Shown here: positions 1 to 6,264 of the stretch, piece after piece | Position numbering within the stretch: the stretch's first letter is position 1 | How the letters are laid out: every line of letters starts with the position of its first letter | Position numbers and translations under genes: made by a program | Source of the DNA: an uncultured Clostridia bacterium | GTDB lineage: Bacteria > Bacillota > Clostridia > Oscillospirales > CAG-272 | NCBI GenBank assembly: GCA_946618395.1 | Contig: CAMOLD010000035.1 | Location: forward strand, 1-11,340 | DNA length: 11,340 bases | Direction: 5' to 3' | Notes under the pieces: model-generated | What the model saw: only the letters and a program-made list of their open reading frames with translations | The model's database searches: none | Told to the model about the DNA's origin: nothing

Positions 1-612
1 TCACCTCGGCATTCTCCGGCTGTCGAAGGCGGGATTGACCGCGTAAAAGTTTTTGCAGTCGGAGTATTCCTGCGCGCGGCGGAGGGCGTCGCCAAAGCGC
101 TGGTAGTGAACGACCTCGCGCTCGCGGAGGAAGCGGATCGGGTCGGCAACATCCGGGTCGTCGATCAGGCGCAGGAGGTTGTCGTAGGTCACGCGCGCCT
201 TTTGCTCGGCGGCAAGGTCTTCGTTCAGGTCGGCGAACACATCGCCTTTGACGGCGAATCCGCGGGCGTTAAAGGGGGTGCCGTCGGCACCCTGCGGGTA
301 AACGCCAACGGTGTGGTCGGTAAAGTAGGCGGCAAACGGGCTGTTGGCAATCTCCTCTTCGGTCAGGTTGGCGGTCAGCTGGTGCAAAATGGCGCCAACA
401 ATTTCCAGGTGCGCCAGCTCCTCGGTGCCAACGTCGGTCAGAATGCCGGCAATATCGCGCCAGGGCATGGAATAGCGCTGGTTGAGGTAGCGCATACTTG
501 CGCCAAGCTCGCCGTCCGGCCCGCCCAGCTGCGAGATGATCACGCTTGCCAGGCGCGCGTTGGGGCGCTTGATGCAAACGGGGTATTGTAATTTTCGCTC
601 ATAGATCCACAT
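1..612 (-). CDS. cotJC: Spore coat protein CotJC, manganese-catalase fold
   Basis: 203 residues, complete; the TGA stop occupies the first three bases of the window. The protein matches CotJC, a spore inner-coat component that belongs to the manganese (di-Mn) catalase family. The expected metal ligands are all visible: E35 in GPDGELGA, the E65-x-x-H68 pair in TEELAH, E136 in AAEQKA and H169 in REVVHY. Catalase-type activity is therefore possible, although the family is mainly known as a coat structural protein. The ATG at 610-612 is preceded by AAAGGAG about 9 nt upstream, and this site overlaps the TGA of cotJB, so the two are translationally close. It is the last visible gene of the cotJA-cotJB-cotJC operon. 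No terminator is visible because the window ends at its stop. Family assignment is very secure; enzymatic activity is inference. Confidence 0.95.
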   Translation of the reverse strand: MWIYERKLQYPVCIKRPNARLASVIISQLGGPDGELGASMRYLNQRYSMPWRDIAGILTDVGTEELAHLEIVGAILHQLTANLTEEEIANSPFAAYFTDHTVGVYPQGADGTPFNARGFAVKGDVFADLNEDLAAEQKARVTYDNLLRLIDDPDVADPIRFLREREVVHYQRFGDALRRAQEYSDCKNFYAVNPAFDSRRMPR

Positions 613-627
613 ATCGTTCGGCTCCTT

Positions 628-906
628 TCAGCAGTTGGCGGCGGTTTCCCAGGGCCAGGGCGTTTTCACCCAGTCCCAGCCGGCGGTGTTTTTGTTTCCG
701 TCGGCGGTCAAAGGGCCGACGGTTTGCTCATATTCCGCAACCAGGCGCGCCTGCTCGGCAACCAGCGCGTGGTAGTATTCCAGGGCGCGGCGGTCTTCGG
801 GGTAGGCGTCCAGATAGAGGACGGTTTCGGTCAGCGCAAAATCAACGGAGTCAATTTGGCGGGAAAGCTCGGCGGGGCGGATTTGCCCATTTGGTTGATT
901 GGTCAT
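628..906 (-). CDS. cotJB: Spore coat protein CotJB
   Basis: 92 residues from the ATG at 904-906. CotJB is a small coat protein assembled together with CotJA and CotJC on the forespore surface. Family hallmarks visible are an N-terminal helix (about residues 13-30), YLDAYPEDRRALEYY (31-45), YEQTVGPLT (59-67) and the C-terminal Trp/Pro motif WDWVKTPWPWE (77-87). The start was chosen because AAGGAG (915-920) lies 8 nt upstream. An in-frame ATG at 922-924 overlaps the cotJA stop as ATGA and would add six residues, but it has no ribosome binding site and lies just ahead of the SD, so it is less likely. The stop overlaps the SD of cotJC. The order cotJA-cotJB-cotJC is the usual one. No specific biochemical role is known for the family. 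Confidence 0.93.
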   Translation of the reverse strand: MTNQPNGQIRPAELSRQIDSVDFALTETVLYLDAYPEDRRALEYYHALVAEQARLVAEYEQTVGPLTADGNKNTAGWDWVKTPWPWETAANC

Positions 907-920
907 GGCGGTTTCTCCTT

Positions 921-1244
921 TCATCGGTCGGTCAGCGTTCTGCCGCGGAAGGGTTTATCCAGCTCGGCAAACAGAGTGCCTTTGCGGAGCGCCTCGTTGA
1001 TGGGATACAAATTGCGCCATTCCTGAATTGGCGAATAGACCATGGCAAGCGAGCAGGCTTCCAGGCAGGGAAGCGGAGCGGGCGTTTCCCGGATGGGGAC
1101 AGGCGCCTCGGTTGCGGGGGAGAGCCGCTCCATGGCGGGAATTGCCGAGGGGCGGGATTGGCGAAGCCGGCCGCCAAAGAGCATTTTGCGAAAAGTTTCA
1201 TCGCCCGAGCGGTCGCCGGGGCGGGAGTTGGTTCGATCAAACAT
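921..1244 (-). CDS. cotJA: Spore coat-associated protein CotJA
   Basis: 107 residues. The C-terminal core (about residues 66-101) carries the CotJA signature: LAMVYSPIQEWRNLY followed by ALRKGTLFAELDKPF. This segment is the conserved part of the family, which helps build the CotJ layer of the spore coat. The first 60 or so residues are poorly conserved and rich in Arg, Pro and Ala, which makes this copy somewhat longer than typical CotJA proteins of about 70-90 residues; this extension could be disordered. The ATG at 1242-1244 has AAAAGGAG upstream with good spacing, which supports the long form. The stop sits just before the cotJB SD. It is the first gene of the operon, behind a candidate sporulation promoter. 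Assignment rests on the conserved core and on the two following cotJ genes. Confidence 0.92.
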   Translation of the reverse strand: MFDRTNSRPGDRSGDETFRKMLFGGRLRQSRPSAIPAMERLSPATEAPVPIRETPAPLPCLEACSLAMVYSPIQEWRNLYPINEALRKGTLFAELDKPFRGRTLTDR

Positions 1245-1313
1245 TCTGTTGTCTCCTTTTTCAAAAAAGGTCAGTCAAAAACAAGGCAAAAAGGGAAAGC
1301 TCCCTTTGTTTGA

Positions 1314-1341
1314 AGGATATGCCGATGCGACAAAATTTGAC
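1314..1341 (-). promoter_or_regulatory. Candidate SigE-like sporulation promoter of the cotJ operon
   Basis: On the minus strand GTCAAATT (1334-1341) is followed after 12 nt by CATATCCT (1314-1321). This resembles the mother-cell sigma-E pattern, an ATA-like -35 and a CATACA-type -10, but both elements deviate from consensus. It lies about 70 nt before the cotJA start codon and after the terminator of the preceding unit. The cotJ operon of Bacillus subtilis is known to depend on sigma-E, which makes the assignment plausible. No good sigma-A promoter was seen in 1245-1378. A short inverted repeat (AAAGGGA at 1290-1296 and its complement at 1301-1307, loop of 4) lies in the presumed leader. Confidence 0.35.
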
Positions 1342-1378
1342 AATTGACAGTTCCCAAAAGCCGGCAGCAAAAAAGAGC

Positions 1379-1425
1379 AAAAAAACACGCCCTTGCGTCA
1401 GCAAGTTGCTTTTCGCAAGGGCGTG
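1379..1425 (-). terminator. Intrinsic terminator closing the Ig-lipoprotein operon
   Basis: A perfect 12-bp stem, CACGCCCTTGCG (minus strand 1425-1414) pairing with 1397-1386, has a 16-nt loop and is followed on the minus strand by seven T residues (1385-1379). It starts 22 nt after the stop of the Ig-repeat lipoprotein gene. The 12-bp GC-rich stem plus the T-run is a textbook rho-independent terminator. It separates the ABC/Ig unit from the cotJ operon and implies that cotJ has its own promoter. Confidence 0.93.
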
Positions 1426-1446
1426 CAGGTTAAAGTGTATTTGCTT

Positions 1447-4400
1447 TTATTCGATTCCGAGAATCAAGCCCATACCAAGTCGGTTAAACGAGATGAAATC
1501 TCCGGTTGCCAATGCGGTATTGAACGTATTCGCATCGCTGCCAATATAAGCGAACGAAGATGTAGTGGGCATATAATACATTCCGGTTGTATCATCGATG
1601 TTGATGATTGCAGTTCCGGTCTCAATCAGGTTGCCGTTTCTGATCTGCGAATCACTCATTCTGTTCAGAATGTATGTTCTGCCGCTTGTTGTTTGAATCG
1701 AGCAGTAGCCTTGCACAGTTGTATCGCCCAATGACGCTGCGCTGGAGCCGTTGCTCATCATCAAACAGATGAGGTTCAGGCAGTTGGTTCTGTTCGATCC
1801 ATCGTCAGGAGTGATCAAAGCGGCCTTTGCACCTTGACTATAGCCGGCAACAAAGCCGCCTGCAGCAGCTCTCAAATCATCAATTGTTTTTCCGGCACCC
1901 ATGCTTGCAAACCATATCTCATCCCCGGTGACATAGTTTTCTATGACCGAATCTTCAACCGTCAGCGTGGGAATCTGCGGACCTTGTGCTTTTAAACCGT
2001 CGTGACCATCGGTAAGATGCTGCATAATGAACAGCGGTCCACCGGATTCAGTCAGCTCGCTGTTTTTCACTGTCATCTGGCAATATCCCCAAAGGAATGC
2101 CGCGTCTTGATAGGAACTGGTAACTTTGATATAGTTTGCGTCAGCAGTCACGTTCTCTTCCAAAATGTAACCAATGAAACATTTGATCATGTTGACGTTG
2201 TCGGTTTTCAGGAAGCAATCGCAGGTTTTGGAGAAGATGAATCCGCCGGCATTCACGGGCTTGGGATTTTTCCGGTCTTCATCGCCGGCTTCATAAATAA
2301 CATACTGCGAAGTATCTGCGTTTCCAATGACGTTCAGGTTTTCAAACGCATAGGTCGCGCGCCCTTCGTCATCTCTTCTTCCGCGGGTTGCGCCGCAGAA
2401 ACGGAACAGGGAGGCATTGGAGAAGTCACTTCCATAGGTGCCGATAATCAAATTTTTGCCGGAGAGATGATCGGTTTCTACTGCCACTTCATTAAATGCT
2501 GAAGTTAGCGGAATTTGCGAAGCGTCCAGGGTGTAGTAGTTGCCGTAGAAGGTGAAACTGGAATCCGAAATCCGTTCATACAGGAACATATTACCGTTGG
2601 AATCATGAGTCAGACGTTTTGCATTGTGAACAGTGGTGGCCACTTCGTCCCCGATATAATAATCCAAATCGCGTTCCACAGTGCCAATATAGGAAGAGGG
2701 CAGATCGCTAAATGTAATTTTAATATCTTTCTGCAAAACGATTGCGTTGGTTGCATTGCTCATGGCAATGGTAAAGCCCTTTTCTTCGCGAATGCTTGCC
2801 CAAACGTCGGGGTTCTCCGCCCAGCCGCCGTTTTCGTCGGCATCTCTTGTCCATCCTTTGGAAGTGGTGTTATCGATGATGGCAAGGTCTTTGGCGTTGT
2901 AAACGTTATAGCCGTTTACAATTTCTACCGTAACGTTAACAGATTTATTCCATTCAATTTCGCGCGGGAGAATGGAGATGGTGTAGGTGTTTCCAACGGC
3001 TGCGGGGGCGAATTGATAGGCGCCCTCTGCAAAATAAGCGGTTGCAATCAAGGTTTCGCCGTCAAAATATTGCGTGGTTTTATTGACCCAGTTGGTCTTG
3101 GTTTTCAGCTCCTGCTCGTTAAACGTAATTGTGGAGATCGTTTCATAGGAGGTAAGAGAATAACCGCGTTCTTTAACCGAATCATAAACGATCATACGGG
3201 GCAGGAAAATGAAAGCGTTATCATCGCCAACCAGTCTTGCCGGCGTTTCGCTCGGCGCGTTCAAAAACTCGCTGACTTTGCCCGGGCGGCTGGTTTCGCT
3301 TTCCGGAGGGGTAAAGCCGGTCACTTCATACTTATCGTTTTTATTGATGGTAATAACAACGTCAAACGTTGCGCTTACTCCGTTGCAAGCTGCGGTTACG
3401 TTAACGGTAAGACTTTCTTTTTCTTGCAACGTTTCTTCTTTCACTTTTCCCGAAATGGCAGGAACTTTTCCATCCTCATCCAATCCAACGGCGCTTCCGT
3501 CCGCGGTGTAGGTGAAGGTAAGGTTGCTGGAGATAAGCTGATTGCTTGTGGTTCCGTTGTTGTAGGTAATGATTGCGGTAATACCGCCAAAGTTTGCGGC
3601 ATCTCCGTAAATCACCGGCGCAACACTGGAAACATCCAGCTCCAGGCTTTCGGGAAGCACCGGATTCACGGTAATTTTCAGACTGCTCTCCGGGTCGCTT
3701 GCAACCGTTGCGCCCTCATAGGTATATGTTGCGATGATGGTTACGGTGCCTGCCTCGGTGGTCAAGTTTGCAAACGATGTGCCGGCAAGTTTGTTCCCGT
3801 CGCTGACTTTGCCGTTGTAGAATGCAAGGTCGGTAGCCGTCAGCTCGGCGGTGCTGCCATTGTCGTAGGTGACGGTTGCCGTCAGCGGGCCAACGTTGAC
3901 GCTGTCCCCGGCATATACCGTTGATGTAACGTTGTCTGTGTGGAGGGTCAGCTGCGTCGGAACCAACTTCTCTACGGTAATGGTAAAGGTGTCGGTTTTT
4001 CCGCGGTATTCGGCGGTCACGGTTACGGTGCCGGCGACTTTGGTCAAATCTGCGGCGTCAATCGCTGTTTCTCCCAAAGAGAAGGTGAGGTCCATATCGG
4101 CAACCGAAAGATTGTTTCTTTCGGTTCCGTTCGTTAGGGTTGCGGAGGCGCGAATGCCGCTCAAATCTACGGTATCGCCAACCTTCACCGTTTTGATTTC
4201 CTCGGGAATGGTGGTAAAGGCAAAGAGATTTGCCGCATATCCATCAACGGTAACGGTCAGGTTTGCCGTTTCTGTCGAGTTGTTGGTGGTGTATGCAACA
4301 ACAATGGTTTCGGTTCCTTCATAAGCTGCCAGTCCGCTGAAGACGGTGCCGGTGAGCGGATTGCCGTTATGGGAGAAGGACAGCTTGGAAAGCGAAATTA

Positions 4401-5685
4401 CTCTTGTGGAATCATCGCTGTAGGTGGCGGTTGCTTTCAAATCGCCAACGTTGATGTTGCCGCCAACCATCACTTCTTTGGCTGCGGGGGTAATTTCAAG
4501 GGCTTTCACCGTCAAATCTTTTACGGTAACGTCGAAGGTTGCGGACGCCTCTTTGTATGTTGCGGTAACGGGAATCGTTCCGGCGGTTGCCGAAACGCCG
4601 GCAAATTCGCTTGCCTCGTTGCGGGTAAGCTCTGTGCCGTTCAGCAAGAATTTCAAATCGGCTACGGTGAGATTTTTGGTGGTTCCGTTGTTGAAGGTAA
4701 CGGTTGCGGTAATGCTGCTAAAGTCGGCAACATCCCCCTTGTTGACCCACGGAATGCCTGCCGCGTTAACGGACAGTTCGGTTGCAACAAGTTCATTTAC
4801 GGTAACGGTAACGGTGTCGGAAAGGTTGCCGTAGTAAACGGTAATGGTCACCGTTCCGGCTTCGCCTGTCAACCCGGCGAAAAGGGTTCCTTCGAGTTGA
4901 GTGCCGTCTTTGAAGAATGTAAATGCGCGCGCGTCAAGCGGTTTTGTTGAGCCGTCATCGTAGGTAACGGTTCCCGTCAAGCCGCCAACGTCAATGGATG
5001 CGCCAACGTTTACCTGCATGGTTTTGCCGGCGGCATTCAAGGCAAACGCGGTCGGAATCTTATCATCTACGGTAATCGCCAAGGATTTGGAAGCCGCACC
5101 GTATTTGACGGTGATGGTTACTTCGCCTTTTTGAGTGGTCAAGCCCGAGAAAACGGTGCCGGAAAGCTTGGTTTCGCCGTTGTAGAATTCAAGATTGGTC
5201 GCGGTAACGTCTTCGGCTTTGCCGTTGTCAAAGGTAACGGTTGCTTCCAGGTTGGTAACGTTGATGTTGTCCCCAACCTTAACGGTGGTTTTTATTGCGG
5301 AAGTGTCAAGCACCAGCTTGGTTGCAACAAGGCTTTCTACGGTAAAGGTTACTTTTTTGGAAAAATCGCCGTATTTAACGGTGATTTCCACGGTGCCTGC
5401 CGCAGTGGTCAGACCGCGGAAGGTCGTTCCGGTGAGTTTGGTTTCGCCGTTGTAGAACGTGAGTTCACTTATTGCCAGATCCTTGGTGGTTTCATCATCA
5501 AAGGATACGGTCGCTTTCAAGGCGCTGATGTCAAGTTTGTCGCCAACCTTTACGGTTGTTGTAACGCTTGAAGCGTCAATGGTAAAATCGGTAGCTTTGG
5601 CTACTTTTTCCTTGCAGCTCGCCAGCCCCGCTACGAGCAGCAGGGATAAGAGGAGCGCAAGAAATAGGGAAAAATGTTTTTTCAT
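1447..5685 (-). CDS. Large surface lipoprotein with eight tandem Ig-like repeats
   Basis: 1412 residues. The start ATG at 5683-5685 follows AGGAGG (5691-5696) with a 5-nt spacer; an alternative start six codons upstream would lie before this SD and is unlikely. The N-terminus is a lipoprotein signal: KK, a hydrophobic stretch (5-20) and lipobox LASC with Cys at 24, so the mature protein should be lipid-anchored outside the membrane. Residues about 31-782 hold eight Ig-like repeats of roughly 88-107 residues (group 3/4 bacterial Ig type), each with a VGD/INV..L.ATVTY.dG pattern, often YNGETKL-GT-F-GLTT, and an ITVKYG-type end strand. Residues about 783-1412 match no family I recognise; parts (about 1075-1250 and 1320-1360) have short Asn/Ser-turn strand periodicity suggestive of a beta-helix. 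It has no sortase motif, and I see no catalytic motif. It is the last gene of the ABC transporter operon. Role unknown; adhesion, scaffolding or capture of the transporter's cargo are guesses. Confidence 0.85.
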   Translation of the reverse strand: MKKHFSLFLALLLSLLLVAGLASCKEKVAKATDFTIDASSVTTTVKVGDKLDISALKATVSFDDETTKDLAISELTFYNGETKLTGTTFRGLTTAAGTVEITVKYGDFSKKVTFTVESLVATKLVLDTSAIKTTVKVGDNINVTNLEATVTFDNGKAEDVTATNLEFYNGETKLSGTVFSGLTTQKGEVTITVKYGAASKSLAITVDDKIPTAFALNAAGKTMQVNVGASIDVGGLTGTVTYDDGSTKPLDARAFTFFKDGTQLEGTLFAGLTGEAGTVTITVYYGNLSDTVTVTVNELVATELSVNAAGIPWVNKGDVADFSSITATVTFNNGTTKNLTVADLKFLLNGTELTRNEASEFAGVSATAGTIPVTATYKEASATFDVTVKDLTVKALEITPAAKEVMVGGNINVGDLKATATYSDDSTRVISLSKLSFSHNGNPLTGTVFSGLAAYEGTETIVVAYTTNNSTETANLTVTVDGYAANLFAFTTIPEEIKTVKVGDTVDLSGIRASATLTNGTERNNLSVADMDLTFSLGETAIDAADLTKVAGTVTVTAEYRGKTDTFTITVEKLVPTQLTLHTDNVTSTVYAGDSVNVGPLTATVTYDNGSTAELTATDLAFYNGKVSDGNKLAGTSFANLTTEAGTVTIIATYTYEGATVASDPESSLKITVNPVLPESLELDVSSVAPVIYGDAANFGGITAIITYNNGTTSNQLISSNLTFTYTADGSAVGLDEDGKVPAISGKVKEETLQEKESLTVNVTAACNGVSATFDVVITINKNDKYEVTGFTPPESETSRPGKVSEFLNAPSETPARLVGDDNAFIFLPRMIVYDSVKERGYSLTSYETISTITFNEQELKTKTNWVNKTTQYFDGETLIATAYFAEGAYQFAPAAVGNTYTISILPREIEWNKSVNVTVEIVNGYNVYNAKDLAIIDNTTSKGWTRDADENGGWAENPDVWASIREEKGFTIAMSNATNAIVLQKDIKITFSDLPSSYIGTVERDLDYYIGDEVATTVHNAKRLTHDSNGNMFLYERISDSSFTFYGNYYTLDASQIPLTSAFNEVAVETDHLSGKNLIIGTYGSDFSNASLFRFCGATRGRRDDEGRATYAFENLNVIGNADTSQYVIYEAGDEDRKNPKPVNAGGFIFSKTCDCFLKTDNVNMIKCFIGYILEENVTADANYIKVTSSYQDAAFLWGYCQMTVKNSELTESGGPLFIMQHLTDGHDGLKAQGPQIPTLTVEDSVIENYVTGDEIWFASMGAGKTIDDLRAAAGGFVAGYSQGAKAALITPDDGSNRTNCLNLICLMMSNGSSAASLGDTTVQGYCSIQTTSGRTYILNRMSDSQIRNGNLIETGTAIINIDDTTGMYYMPTTSSFAYIGSDANTFNTALATGDFISFNRLGMGLILGIE
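3340..5595 (-). repeat. Eight tandem coding repeats of about 270-320 bp (Ig-like modules)
   Basis: This region encodes residues about 31-782 of the lipoprotein. Approximate module limits in residues are 31-118, 119-208, 209-298, 299-390, 391-482, 483-573, 574-675 and 676-782. The first two are most alike. At DNA level they share an identical 20-bp segment at 5438-5457 and 5168-5187, exactly 270 bp (90 codons) apart. Later modules diverge, and modules 7 and 8 carry insertions. The pattern fits stepwise duplication with the membrane-proximal modules most recently copied or homogenised. Confidence 0.85.
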
Positions 5686-5690
5686 AATAA

Positions 5691-5696
5691 CCTCCT
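5691..5696 (-). promoter_or_regulatory. Ribosome binding site that sets the lipoprotein start
   Basis: AGGAGG on the minus strand, 5 nt before the ATG at 5683-5685. It decides between MKKHFS, a proper lipoprotein signal start, and an in-frame ATG six codons upstream that would place charged residues ahead of the signal and bury the SD inside the coding sequence. The rest of the 93-nt gap (5686-5778) is A-rich on the minus strand and contains no terminator or convincing promoter, so read-through from the 160-residue gene is expected. Confidence 0.8.
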
Positions 5697-5778
5697 GGGT
5701 CAATTGTTTTATCGTTTTGTTGTAGTTTCGTTTTGTTGTTTCAAAATGGCGACGCTAAAATCCTCCTTTTCTCATCCT

Positions 5779-6261
5779 TTATATTTTTTTAAGCGCCTGA
5801 ATCACAATCATTTCCTTGATGTTTGATCCATCGGTGGATTGAATGGTAATTGCGATTGACCCGCGCGTTAAAAACGTAACAGTCATTGATTCTTCGTCAA
5901 CAATGTAGGAATCTCGATCCTCATAATAACTAAGTCTTACAGTTTTGTTTTTTGCGTTATCCGGTAAAATAGAACAAACGATTTTGAATGTGTTTGGGTT
6001 ATTTGCCAAACTGGCTTCATCTGCGGTGTATTCATCTTCTATAAACTTGATTTTGAACCACTTTTCAATCTGTCCGTCTTCATCTTCCGTGGTTTGGTAA
6101 TAATCAATTTCCTCGCCGGAAAGGCTCTCGATTGTGTTACATTCGATTTGGCTGACATATTCCGTCATAACGTGCGCCGCATATTTCAACCCGAAAAAGT
6201 TGACCAAAAAGATGGAGCCGATATATAAGCCGACAATAAGAATGACTACAATTTTCTTCAT
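5779..6261 (-). CDS. Small membrane-anchored protein with Ig-like C-terminus
   Basis: 160 residues, no named family recognised. An N-terminal hydrophobic segment (about 4-24) after MKK has no lipobox or clear signal peptidase site, so it probably acts as a signal anchor with the rest outside the cell. Residues about 40-70 are acidic. The C-terminal half (about 85-160) has the layout of a single group-2-like bacterial Ig domain: a strand around FKIVCSILPDN, then YIVDEESMTVTFLTRGSIAITIQSTDG, matching the family's typical value-assertion strand, G-turn and final strand. The ATG at 6259-6261 lies 3 nt after the permease stop, and its SD AAGGAG sits inside the permease's last codons, so translational coupling is likely. 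Position between permease and Ig lipoprotein suggests an accessory subunit on the outer face. This function is inference only. Confidence 0.82.
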   Translation of the reverse strand: MKKIVVILIVGLYIGSIFLVNFFGLKYAAHVMTEYVSQIECNTIESLSGEEIDYYQTTEDEDGQIEKWFKIKFIEDEYTADEASLANNPNTFKIVCSILPDNAKNKTVRLSYYEDRDSYIVDEESMTVTFLTRGSIAITIQSTDGSNIKEMIVIQALKKI

Positions 6262-6264
6262 GGC

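Noticed and set aside
106..591. A plus-strand open frame opposite cotJC
   Set aside because: The minus strand carries a complete CotJC with all metal ligands and a good SD; the plus-strand product is Gly/Val-rich and matches nothing I recognise.
1..612. A stand-alone detoxifying manganese catalase
   Set aside because: Length, sequence and the adjacent cotJA and cotJB genes identify CotJC. Catalase activity remains possible because the ligands are present.
2515..3924. A 469-codon open frame on the plus strand opposite the Ig lipoprotein
   Set aside because: It is antisense to a well-supported gene with signal peptide, repeats and terminator. Its Gly/Val/Asn-rich composition mirrors the Thr/Val-rich repeats on the other strand, and it shows no SD or family motif.
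3340..5595. Regular repeats that could suggest a CRISPR array
   Set aside because: The period is about 270 bp, the repeats are degenerate, in frame and encode Ig-like modules; there are no short identical repeats with unique spacers.
5686..5778. A separate promoter or small gene in the gap before the lipoprotein
   Set aside because: A TTGAAA-like hexamer has no TATAAT-like partner at 16-18 nt. A second AGGAGG (in AAAAGGAGGATTTTAG) has no start codon at usable distance. An 11-codon TTG frame is too far from it.
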